From VAZQ01 sp040510075 (GTDB lineage: Bacteria > Pseudomonadota > Alphaproteobacteria > Rhizobiales > Xanthobacteraceae): 22,188 bases of DNA. Under the pieces are notes generated by a model. The model did not search any database. It saw only the letters and a program-made list of their open reading frames with translations, and was not told the origin of the DNA. Position 1 is the first letter of the stretch. The number at the start of each line of letters is the position of its first letter. A program made the position numbers and the translations under genes. Below are positions 15,683-22,188 of the stretch, piece after piece. Location of the stretch: the NCBI GenBank assembly GCA_040510075.1, contig JBEVJT010000002.1, positions 1-22,188 on the forward strand, in the 5' to 3' direction.

Positions 15683-15710
15683 CGCCTAAGAACATGATCT
15701 TGGAAAGACT

Positions 15711-16226
15711 CTAGCGTGAGACGATAACCGGCGTGCCGAACCCCACGCGTGAATAAAGATCGAGCACGTCGGCGTTGTACATGCGAATGCAGCCGTAAGA
15801 GACGAATCCGCCGATCGAGCCGGGGTTATTCGTGCCGTGGATGGCATATTGGCCACCCGCAAGCGTCATGGCGGCCGCGCCCATGGGATTGCGTCCGCTG
15901 CCGCCTGAAATCACGTTCGGCAAATACGGCTTGTCATGTTTGATCTCGGCGGGCGGCGACCAGGCTGGACGCAGATATTTGCCATCGATCATCGAGGTGC
16001 CGGACCACTGTTTGCCCAATCGTCCGACACCCACTGGGTAGCGCACGGCGCGGCCGTTGCCCATCACGTAATAGAGATGCCGCTCGCCGGTTCTGACCAC
16101 GATCGTGCCTGGCGCATAGCCGGAGAATGCGACGAGTTCGCGCGCGTGTGCGGGCTGCGCAACGGCAGCGAGCGCCACAAGCAGAAATGCAGCCAAAGAG
16201 GCTGCAAGCCATCGAGAGAGTTGCAT
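15711..16226 (-). CDS. L,D-transpeptidase (YkuD/ErfK family)
   Basis: Periplasmic enzyme that makes 3-3 peptidoglycan cross-links or attaches proteins to peptidoglycan. The 171-residue product has a clear Sec signal peptide (hydrophobic run, cleavage likely after AHA at 26-28). A compact YkuD domain follows with the active-site signature HGTNNPGSIGG then VSYGCIRMYN: His130, catalytic Cys146 and Arg148. There is no peptidoglycan-binding LysM domain; this short form is common and multi-copy in Hyphomicrobiales, whose walls are rich in L,D cross-links. The start at 16226 gives the proper signal peptide, although no Shine-Dalgarno is obvious. It is flanked by candidate hairpins on both sides, so probably a single-gene unit. 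Confidence 0.93.
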   Translation of the reverse strand: MQLSRWLAASLAAFLLVALAAVAQPAHARELVAFSGYAPGTIVVRTGERHLYYVMGNGRAVRYPVGVGRLGKQWSGTSMIDGKYLRPAWSPPAEIKHDKPYLPNVISGGSGRNPMGAAAMTLAGGQYAIHGTNNPGSIGGFVSYGCIRMYNADVLDLYSRVGFGTPVIVSR

Positions 16227-16333
16227 GGTTCGACCGTTTGGTTCTGTTTGCCCAAAGGCGCCTGATCATCCGTTTGAGGCGAGCCCGCCGCGCGAGCACG
16301 TTGTTCCTCGAATCCCCCGATCAGGTGCCCGAG

Positions 16334-16351
16334 TCGGCATAATCGGCATAA
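16334..16351. repeat. Tandem 9-bp repeat TCGGCATAA x2
   Basis: Two exact, adjacent copies of TCGGCATAA (16334-16342 and 16343-16351), followed by TAAT. They lie about 110 bp upstream of the L,D-transpeptidase start, in its probable control region. On the minus strand they read as two TTATGCCGA units. Such spacing could be a regulator's half-sites or a chance duplication; nothing else supports either. Confidence 0.4.
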
Positions 16352-16422
16352 TAATGGAGGCGCCCGGCGTTTCAGCTCCAAACGCGGGTCTCTGCGCACC
16401 TTGCGCGGCAGAATTTGTGCCA

Positions 16423-16453
16423 CTGTGCCGCCGCTGCAACAGCGGCGGTACAG
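16423..16453 (-). terminator. Strong hairpin downstream of acs (probable transcript end)
   Basis: A 13-bp stem with a GCAAC loop: CTGTG plus CCGCCGCT (16423-16435) against AGCGGCGG plus TACAG (16441-16453), with a single G-T wobble. It starts 9 bases after the minus-strand TAA of acs at 16463. No run of T follows on the minus strand, so it may act as a 3' stabiliser or a Rho-assisted end rather than a classical intrinsic terminator. Confidence 0.55.
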
Positions 16454-16462
16454 GGATCTGTC

Positions 16463-18412
16463 TTATGCGTGCACCCTGCGGTTCTGGCGATTGTGCACGA
16501 GGTCATCGACCACGGCGGGATCGGCCAGTGTCGACGTATCGCCGAGATTGCTGAATTCGTCCTCCGCGATTTTCCGGAGAATTCTTCGCATGATCTTGCC
16601 GGAGCGGGTTTTTGGCAGACTTGGCGCGAACTGGATCATGTCCGGCGAGGCGATGGGACCGATCTCCTTGCGCACCCAATCCACCAGCTCCTTGCGCAGT
16701 GCCTCGCTGGGTTCCACCCCCGCCATCAGCGTGACATAGGCATAAATGCCCTGACCCTTGATGTCGTGGGGGTAGCCCACTACGGCTGCTTCGGAAACGT
16801 GAACGTGCGCCACGAGTGCACTCTCGACCTCCGCCGTCCCGAGGCGGTGTCCCGCGACGTTGATCACGTCATCGACACGGCCCGTGATCCAGTAGTAGCC
16901 GTCCTGATCGCGGCGACAGCCGTCGCCGGTGAAATATTTGCCGGGATACGCCTTGAAATACGTATCGACGAACCGCTGGTGGTCGCCAAAAACGGTGCGC
17001 ATCTGCCCCGGCCATGACTCGGCGATGCAAAGGTTGCCGGTGGCAGCACCTTGCAGCACCTTTCCTTCGGCGTCGACGATTTGGGGAATGACGCCGAAGA
17101 AGGGCTGCGTCGCCGAACCGGGCTTGAGCCGGGTCGCACCGGGCAGGGGCGTAATGAGAATGCCTCCGGTTTCCGTCTGCCACCAGGTATCAACAATGGG
17201 AGAGCGCGTTTCACCGACAACGTGGAAGTACCACTCCCAGGCTTCCGGGTTGATCGGTTCTCCCACCGTTCCCAAGAGCCTCAGGCTTGCGCGTGAGGTC
17301 TTTTTGACTGGAGATTCGCCGGCCTGCATCAAGGCGCGGATTGCGGTCGGTGCGGTATAGAACGTGTTGACCTGGTGCTTGTCCACCACTTCCCAGAAAC
17401 GCGACATCGTCGGGTAGTTGGGCACACCTTCGAACATCAGCGTGACCGCGCCGTTGGCGAGCGGCCCGTAGACGATGTAGCTGTGGCCCGTCACCCAGCC
17501 GACGTCGGCCGTACACCAGTAGATGTCGCCTTCGTGATAGTCGAAGATGAGCTGGTGCGTCATGGAGACGAAGACGAGGTAGCCCCCCGTCGTATGCAGC
17601 ACACCTTTGGGCTTGCCGGTCGAGCCGGAAGTGTAAAGGATGAACAGCGGATCCTCCGCGCTCATTTCCTCGCAGGGGCATTCCGGCGTGACCACCTCGG
17701 CCGCCTTGTCGTAGTAGACGTCGCGCGACGGGTTCATCGGCACGTCCGCGCCGGTGCGCCGCACGACGATGACGTGATCAACGCCGCCAGCCTTGGCAAT
17801 CGCCGCATCCGTGTTGAGCTTGAGGGGAACCTTGCGGCCGCCGCGGACGCCTTCATCGGCCGTGATGACGACTTTCGAGCCGCAGTCCTCGATGCGTCCT
17901 GCGAGGGATTCAGGCGAGAAGCCGCCAAACACCACGGAATGGACCGCACCAATGCGCGCGCAGGCGAGCATGGCGTAGACCGCCTCCGGGATCATTGGCA
18001 GATAAATGGTGACGCGGTCGCCTTTGTTGACATCACGGTTGCGCAGAATGTTCGCGAACCTGCAGACCTCGTCGTGCAGTTGCTGATAGGTGATGTGTTT
18101 TGACTGCGACGGATCATCGCCTTCCCAGATGATTGCCGTTTGATTGGCGCGCCCGGGAAGGTGGCGGTCAATACAGTTGTACGCGGCGTTGAGCACGCCA
18201 TCTTCGTACCATTTGATGTAAACGTTGCCCGGTCCGAACGAGCAGTTCTTGATCTTGCTTGGGGCCTTGTACCAATCCAGTCGCTTGCCCGCTTCGGCCC
18301 AAAAGCCGTTCGGGTCTTTGACGGAGCGCTCGTACATTTCCTTGTACTTGGCTGCGTCGATGAAGGCGCGTTTCTTCCATTCCGGCGGAACGTCATAGAT
18401 TTTTTCCGACAT
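16463..18412 (-). CDS. acs: Acetyl-coenzyme A synthetase
   Basis: Converts acetate, ATP and CoA to acetyl-CoA in the cytoplasm. 649 residues, the usual length. Motifs: P-loop TSGSTGKPKG (261-270), DTWWQTETGG with Trp411 at the position that restricts the acyl pocket to acetate, FTGDGCRRDQDGYYWITGRVDD around the domain hinge (from 494), and PKTRSGKIMRR with Lys606. In other bacteria that lysine is switched off by Pat-type acetylation, so post-translational control is likely by homology. The ATG at 18412 (MSEKIYD) is chosen over the adjacent GTG at 18415 because AGGAGG lies six bases upstream of the ATG. It has its own candidate promoter and a 3' hairpin, so it appears monocistronic. Confidence 0.97.
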   Translation of the reverse strand: MSEKIYDVPPEWKKRAFIDAAKYKEMYERSVKDPNGFWAEAGKRLDWYKAPSKIKNCSFGPGNVYIKWYEDGVLNAAYNCIDRHLPGRANQTAIIWEGDDPSQSKHITYQQLHDEVCRFANILRNRDVNKGDRVTIYLPMIPEAVYAMLACARIGAVHSVVFGGFSPESLAGRIEDCGSKVVITADEGVRGGRKVPLKLNTDAAIAKAGGVDHVIVVRRTGADVPMNPSRDVYYDKAAEVVTPECPCEEMSAEDPLFILYTSGSTGKPKGVLHTTGGYLVFVSMTHQLIFDYHEGDIYWCTADVGWVTGHSYIVYGPLANGAVTLMFEGVPNYPTMSRFWEVVDKHQVNTFYTAPTAIRALMQAGESPVKKTSRASLRLLGTVGEPINPEAWEWYFHVVGETRSPIVDTWWQTETGGILITPLPGATRLKPGSATQPFFGVIPQIVDAEGKVLQGAATGNLCIAESWPGQMRTVFGDHQRFVDTYFKAYPGKYFTGDGCRRDQDGYYWITGRVDDVINVAGHRLGTAEVESALVAHVHVSEAAVVGYPHDIKGQGIYAYVTLMAGVEPSEALRKELVDWVRKEIGPIASPDMIQFAPSLPKTRSGKIMRRILRKIAEDEFSNLGDTSTLADPAVVDDLVHNRQNRRVHA

Positions 18413-18474
18413 CACTGCCCTCCTAGGCGGCGCGGCAGCTTGCAGGTCCGCGCATCGTTCTTTCCTCGAGCGTA

Positions 18475-18502
18475 ATTATGCAACTCTGTGCGTGAGCGAC
18501 AA
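18475..18502 (-). promoter_or_regulatory. Candidate sigma70-type promoter of acs
   Basis: On the minus strand, TTGTCG (18502-18497) matches the -35 consensus in 4 of 6 bases. It is followed after 16 bases by CATAAT (18480-18475), which matches the -10 consensus in 5 of 6. Transcription would start near 18467, giving a leader of about 55 nucleotides that carries the AGGAGG of acs. It stands out in an otherwise GC-rich 140-bp gap. Predicted by eye only. Confidence 0.45.
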
Positions 18503-18552
18503 GACGCCCGCCGTTCGACTTTGGCCCAGCCAGGAGCCCGATGCCACCCGGT

Positions 18553-18972
18553 TCAGGACCGGAGCGCGCCCAGAACGGCCCCCATCAGCAGGAAAACCAG
18601 GAGCCAATGTCCCGCGTCGATGAGGATAAGCCGGCGATCGCGTCGCTCGAAGCTGTTGTTGACGAGCATCGTGGTCAGCACGAAGCCGAACCAGCAGAGA
18701 GCACCAGCAATGATGCCGCTGCGCACCGTAATGGGACCCACATGAAAGAGAATGCCGGCGAGCGTCCAGGCCATCACCAGCTCGGCCACGAACGCCACAA
18801 TGGCCGGGAGATAGGCGCCACGCTGATGCTGCGCCGCCTGGACTTCCTCCTGAGTCATCCCCATGGCGGCCGTCCAAACGCGGCCGAATGCCCTGTACCA
18901 TGCCGCCCCTGCGAGCCATGCCACGGCAGCAGCCGCGAGAATGGCCACATAGTTGAGGTTTCCAAATCTCAT
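18553..18972 (-). CDS. DUF1761 family small membrane protein
   Basis: 139 residues with four hydrophobic segments (about 8-28, 55-76, 82-104 and 117-138), as expected for the DUF1761 inner-membrane family. Family-like features are AWLAGAAWYRAFGRVW after the first helix and a cytoplasmic or periplasmic segment containing GMTQEEVQAA. No function is established. The ATG at 18972 has a good Shine-Dalgarno (GGAGGAG a few bases upstream). It follows the EVE-domain gene by 37 bp in the same direction and probably ends the tsaD operon. Confidence 0.85.
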   Translation of the reverse strand: MRFGNLNYVAILAAAAVAWLAGAAWYRAFGRVWTAAMGMTQEEVQAAQHQRGAYLPAIVAFVAELVMAWTLAGILFHVGPITVRSGIIAGALCWFGFVLTTMLVNNSFERRDRRLILIDAGHWLLVFLLMGAVLGALRS

Positions 18973-19009
18973 TGGCTCCTCCGTTCCGGCGTGCCCCGGA
19001 GGTTCTAGA

Positions 19010-19441
19010 CTAGATCCGCATTTGCTCCTGCAGCCCGCCCATGGAACAGACGATTTTCCATTCGCTCACGGTGACCGGCTGTACGGACAGCCGCGAGTAT
19101 TTGACCAGCGCCATATCCTTGAGCCGGGGGCTCGCCTTCACAGCAGCCAATGTGACCGGGCGCGGCAGCGGCCTGACAGCCTTGACGTCGACCGCAACGA
19201 ATATTTCTTCGGGATCGGTGGGATCCGCATAGGCTTCCCGGATCACTTCGGCGATCCCCACCACCTGTTTCTGCTTTCCCGTATGATAGAAGAAAGCGCG
19301 TTCTCCCTTCTTCATCGCCTTGAGATTTCGCCTCGCCCTGAAATTGCGGACGCCCGTCCAAGGTTCGCCCTTGGCGCCCCGTTGCACTTGATCGTCCCAA
19401 GAAAACTCTTCGGGCTCGGTCTTCAGCAGCCAATGGGCCAT
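19010..19441 (-). CDS. EVE domain-containing protein
   Basis: 143 residues forming a single EVE domain, a PUA-like fold. The family signature is plain: AHWLLKTEPEEFSWDD at the N-terminus, WTGVRNFRARRNLKAM, GERAFFYHTGKQKQVVGIAEV, and a C-terminal FSVQPVT-like segment (here RLSVQPVTVSEWKIV). Stand-alone EVE proteins are related to eukaryotic THYN1 and are thought to bind modified nucleobases; the ligand here is unknown. The ATG at 19441 has a strong purine-rich Shine-Dalgarno (GGGAGGGG). It lies 30 bp after gpsA and 37 bp before the DUF1761 gene, inside a run of four same-direction genes headed by tsaD. Confidence 0.93.
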   Translation of the reverse strand: MAHWLLKTEPEEFSWDDQVQRGAKGEPWTGVRNFRARRNLKAMKKGERAFFYHTGKQKQVVGIAEVIREAYADPTDPEEIFVAVDVKAVRPLPRPVTLAAVKASPRLKDMALVKYSRLSVQPVTVSEWKIVCSMGGLQEQMRI

Positions 19442-19471
19442 GGCCCCTCCCTTCTTGCAACTTCTCGTTAT

Positions 19472-20455
19472 CTAGGCCTCGGCGCGGAACGGGCGCATCA
19501 GCAGGGCATCGATGGCCTCGTCTATGCTCGCACGACGCGCGAGAATGTCGGCAACCGCAGCCGCGATCGGCATCTCAATGCGGGCCGCGCTGGCCATCTC
19601 GATGAGCACCGGAGCGGTAAAGACGCCTTCCGCGAGCGGCGCGGTTGCCGGATCGGGCGGAACTCCTTTGGCACACGCTATCCCGAATGAAAAATTCCGC
19701 GACTGGTTGCTCGAACACGTCAGGATGAGGTCGCCCAGCCCGGAAAGGCCGGTCAGCGTCTGCGGCCGTGCACCCAACGCCGCACCGAACCGAAACAGCT
19801 CGGCGAAACCGCGCGTAATCAGGGCCGCGGCCGCACTCGCGCCGAGTGCGCGTCCGGCAACTATCCCGGCCGCAATGGCCAGCACGTTCTTGGCCGCGCC
19901 TCCGATTTCGACGCCGCGGACGTCGGCGGCGTGATAGAGGCGGAATGCAGGGGACCCAAGCGCGCGTGCCAGCGCAGCAGCGGCGCGCTCATCCCTGCTT
20001 GCGAGTGTGACGGCGGCCGGCAGGCCGCGCGCCACATCATGCGCGAAGCTTGGCCCCGAGAGAATTGCCGCGAGTGCATCCGGCACACTCTGTTCGATTA
20101 CCTCGGTCATGAATTTGTGGGTACCGCATTCAATTCCCTTGGCGCACGCAATCACTGGCGTCCCGCGGACGAGCGTTGAAGCAAGCGCCCGCGCCGCGTC
20201 ACGCATATTCTGGGAGGGAATCGCCAGCAAAATCGCATCCTGCTGCGACGCATCTGGCGGCATGGAAACTATGCGAATGGATTTTTCCAGCTGCACGCCC
20301 GGCAAGTATGCGCTTTCGCGACGCGCCATGAGTTGATGGGCCGCTGCGTCATCTCGCGCACATAGCGTCACCTCGCGTCCGGCCCGCGCGAGCACATTTG
20401 CGAGCGCAGTCCCCCACGCGCCTGCACCCACAACAGTAACGCGATCATATTTCAT
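19472..20455 (-). CDS. gpsA: NAD(P)H-dependent glycerol-3-phosphate dehydrogenase
   Basis: Reduces dihydroxyacetone phosphate to sn-glycerol 3-phosphate for phospholipid synthesis; cytoplasmic. 327 residues, the usual length. Motifs: N-terminal nucleotide-binding VVGAGAWGTALANVLA (Gly10, Gly12, Gly15), CAKGIE with Lys106, GPSFAHDVA (134-142), GGAAKNVLAIAAG with the catalytic Lys189, GLGDLILTC with Asp242, and the phosphate-binding SRNFSFG (Arg253, Asn254). The ATG at 20455 gives the typical short N-terminus before the Rossmann strand, although no Shine-Dalgarno is seen. It begins 20 bp after the tsaD stop, consistent with one transcript. Confidence 0.97.
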   Translation of the reverse strand: MKYDRVTVVGAGAWGTALANVLARAGREVTLCARDDAAAHQLMARRESAYLPGVQLEKSIRIVSMPPDASQQDAILLAIPSQNMRDAARALASTLVRGTPVIACAKGIECGTHKFMTEVIEQSVPDALAAILSGPSFAHDVARGLPAAVTLASRDERAAAALARALGSPAFRLYHAADVRGVEIGGAAKNVLAIAAGIVAGRALGASAAAALITRGFAELFRFGAALGARPQTLTGLSGLGDLILTCSSNQSRNFSFGIACAKGVPPDPATAPLAEGVFTAPVLIEMASAARIEMPIAAAVADILARRASIDEAIDALLMRPFRAEA

Positions 20456-20475
20456 GATGACGGAATGCCCGTACC

Positions 20476-21534
20476 CTAATCGGGCTCGGCAGGACGGGCG
20501 CCGGCGACCTCACTCAGCGGCCAGCGCGCGTGCGGCTTTGCCTCGAGGCCATCGGTCAGGCCAAGGGCGAGACGTTCCGCGCCGGCCCAGGCGATCATGG
20601 CGCCATTGTCGGTGCACAAGGCCGAGGGCGGCAGGACCAGTACTGTTCCGGCTTCGAACGCGATTCGTTGCAGAACCTTGCGTATGGATTGGTTGGCCGC
20701 GACGCCACCCGCGGCAACCAACGCCGTCGGCTTGCCGTGACGTTCCCCAAACAGCCGCAAGCCGATTCGCAGCCTATCTGACACGACGTCCATCACGCTT
20801 TGTTGGAAGGAGGCGCAGAGGTCGCGCACGTCCTCGTCGCTCAACGGCGCGATCCTCTCGGCCTCAACCCTGAGCGCCGTCTTCAGTCCGGAAAGCGAGA
20901 AGTCGGCATGCGAGCGCCCAAGCATCGGCCGCGGCAAAGCGAACCGCGCGGCACTGCCGTTGAGCGCCTCCTTCTCGACGAGCGGGCCGCCCGGATAGCC
21001 AAGTCCGAGCAGCTTTGCGGTTTTGTCGAAAGCTTCCCCGATCGCATCATCGAGCGTGGTGCCCAGGCGTTCATAATTTCCCACGCCGAGCACGGCGACG
21101 ATCTGGGTATGTCCTCCGGAAGCGAGAAAGAGGCAATATGGAAACGGGGTGTTGTCCGTCAGTCGAGCGGTGAGCGCATGCGCCTCGAGGTGATTGACCG
21201 CGATAAGCGGCTTTTCCGCAACGAGGGCAATCGCCTTTGCAGTAGTGAGCCCCACGATCACGCCCCCGATCAGCCCCGGCCCGGCGGCACAAGCCACACC
21301 GTCGAGCGCCGCAAAGCTCAGTTGCGCATCGACCATGGCTCTCCCGATGATTACATCGAGCGCCTCTACATGTGCCCGTGCCGCGATCTCCGGCACGACA
21401 CCGCCGAAGGCGGCATGCTCATTGATTTGGCTCAGCACAACATTCGAGAGAATGTTACCAGGACCTTCCGGCGGCCGTTCCACCACCGCCGCTCCAGTCT
21501 CGTCACACGTCGTTTCAATGCCGAGGACGATCAT
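20476..21534 (-). CDS. tsaD: tRNA N6-adenosine threonylcarbamoyltransferase TsaD
   Basis: Transfers the threonylcarbamoyl group to A37 of ANN-decoding tRNAs (t6A) together with TsaB and TsaE. 352 residues, close to the family norm. Visible motifs: MIVLGIETTCDET at the N-terminus, SGGHTQIV (phosphate loop, from 139), metal ligands His115 and His119 in NHLEAH and Asp309 in CTDNGAMIAWAG, plus AAGGVAANQSIR. The ATG at 21534 fits the canonical N-terminus exactly. First gene of the probable tsaD-gpsA-EVE-DUF1761 operon, divergent from hemC across 163 bp. Confidence 0.97.
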   Translation of the reverse strand: MIVLGIETTCDETGAAVVERPPEGPGNILSNVVLSQINEHAAFGGVVPEIAARAHVEALDVIIGRAMVDAQLSFAALDGVACAAGPGLIGGVIVGLTTAKAIALVAEKPLIAVNHLEAHALTARLTDNTPFPYCLFLASGGHTQIVAVLGVGNYERLGTTLDDAIGEAFDKTAKLLGLGYPGGPLVEKEALNGSAARFALPRPMLGRSHADFSLSGLKTALRVEAERIAPLSDEDVRDLCASFQQSVMDVVSDRLRIGLRLFGERHGKPTALVAAGGVAANQSIRKVLQRIAFEAGTVLVLPPSALCTDNGAMIAWAGAERLALGLTDGLEAKPHARWPLSEVAGARPAEPD

Positions 21535-21697
21535 CGCGGTTTGACAAACATTCGGCGGCGGCGATGGGTGACTCTACACAAGCGCGGCGCTCTCTGACAC
21601 ACGGCAGATTGCGTTCAGTACGAAAATTGCACATGTCGCGGTGCAGCCTGCTTTCGACCCGTAGCACCTGCCGGTCGCGCCGTGCAATCTATCGCGC

Positions 21698-22188
21698 ATG
21701 ATGATGGCTCAATCATCGCAGTGGCTGCGCATCGGCACGCGCGGCAGCCCGCTTGCACTCGCACAGGCGCGAGCCGTGGCACGCCTCCTTTCATCGGCCG
21801 CGAAGGTGGCACCTGAAACCGTAAAGCTCGAAGTGATCCGGACGACCGGCGATATCATCCGCGACCGGCCGCTTGCTGAGGCCGGCGGCAAAGGGCTCTT
21901 CACCAAGGAGATCGATGAGGCGCTTTTGACGGGGGCCGTCGATCTGGCGGTCCATTCGGCCAAAGACATGCCAACCGTGCTGCCAGCCGGTCTGCATATC
22001 GCAGCGGTGCCGCCGCGGGAGGATGCTCGCGATGTCTTCATCAGTCGCAACGCGAAGAGCCTGCAGGACCTGCCTGCCGGAGCGAAGATCGGAACGTCCT
22101 CGCTGCGACGCCAAGCCCTGATAAAGCGCCTGCGACCCGATTTGGTCGTAGTGAATCTGCGAGGCAATGTCGAAACGCGGCTTCGCAA
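21698..22188 (+). CDS. hemC: Porphobilinogen deaminase (hydroxymethylbilane synthase), 3' end off-window
   Basis: Polymerises four porphobilinogens into hydroxymethylbilane in haem synthesis. About 163 N-terminal residues are present of roughly 310; the rest, including the cofactor-binding cysteine, lies beyond the edge. Motifs seen: LRIGTRGSPLALAQA, VIRTTGDIIRDRPLAEAGGKGLFTKEIDEALL, DLAVHSAKDMPT (with the active-site aspartate of the HSxKD motif), GTSSLRRQA and NLRGNVETRL. Three consecutive ATG codons (21698, 21701, 21704) make the exact start ambiguous. Divergent from tsaD, an arrangement I recognise from related alphaproteobacteria. Confidence 0.97.
   Translation, partial: MMMAQSSQWLRIGTRGSPLALAQARAVARLLSSAAKVAPETVKLEVIRTTGDIIRDRPLAEAGGKGLFTKEIDEALLTGAVDLAVHSAKDMPTVLPAGLHIAAVPPREDARDVFISRNAKSLQDLPAGAKIGTSSLRRQALIKRLRPDLVVVNLRGNVETRLR

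Noticed and set aside
21541..21569. TTGACA hexamer between tsaD and hemC as a hemC promoter
   Set aside because: The -35 match is perfect, but at 16-18 bases downstream there is only GATGGG/ATGGGT/TGGGTG, with no -10 likeness. I cannot support a promoter call.
20800..21597. A 265-codon plus-strand open frame opposite tsaD, leading toward hemC
   Set aside because: No recognisable domain, and tsaD on the other strand is unambiguous.

Overview
The window looks like the chromosome of a GC-rich alphaproteobacterium of the order Hyphomicrobiales (Rhizobiales), probably close to the Bradyrhizobium/Rhodopseudomonas/Xanthobacteraceae side. The reasons are gene order (hemC divergent from tsaD-gpsA-EVE-DUF1761; htpX-rsmB-heparinase-like), the protein flavours, and GC-rich palindromic intergenic repeats of the type known in rhizobia. 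This placement is inferred from pattern recognition, not from a database search. I see no prophage, transposase, CRISPR array, tRNA or rRNA.

Layout. (1) 1-5700, minus strand: a tripartite RND efflux operon in the order outer-membrane lipoprotein, periplasmic adaptor, inner-membrane permease. The permease runs off the left edge. The first two genes overlap by 4 bp; the last two are separated by a gap holding a palindromic repeat. (2) 5701-6162: a non-coding stretch packed with nested inverted repeats. (3) 6163-11335: a polysaccharide-deacetylase-like gene (minus) diverges from a tight plus-strand trio: a YfhO-type polytopic membrane protein, an alpha/beta hydrolase and an exported DUF3108 protein. 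This is the least understood part of the window. (4) 11359-15562, minus strand: a heparinase II/III-like protein, the 16S rRNA m5C methyltransferase RsmB and the membrane protease HtpX; htpX and rsmB are coupled by a GTGA overlap. (5) 15711-18412, minus strand: a small L,D-transpeptidase and acetyl-CoA synthetase, each apparently its own unit. (6) 18553-21534, minus strand: tsaD, gpsA, an EVE-domain protein and a DUF1761 membrane protein, with gaps of 20-37 bp that suggest one operon. (7) 21698 to the right edge: the start of hemC, divergent from tsaD.

Function. Most genes are housekeeping: tRNA t6A, glycerol-3-phosphate and haem synthesis, acetate activation, rRNA methylation and membrane protein quality control. 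The rest concern the cell envelope: efflux, peptidoglycan cross-linking, and putative glycan-active enzymes. I found no clear new defence or mobile system. The items most worth a second look are the YfhO/hydrolase/DUF3108 cassette with its divergent deacetylase homologue, and the palindromic repeats. One of those repeats lies inside an operon and another lies in the open 5' end of the YfhO gene.
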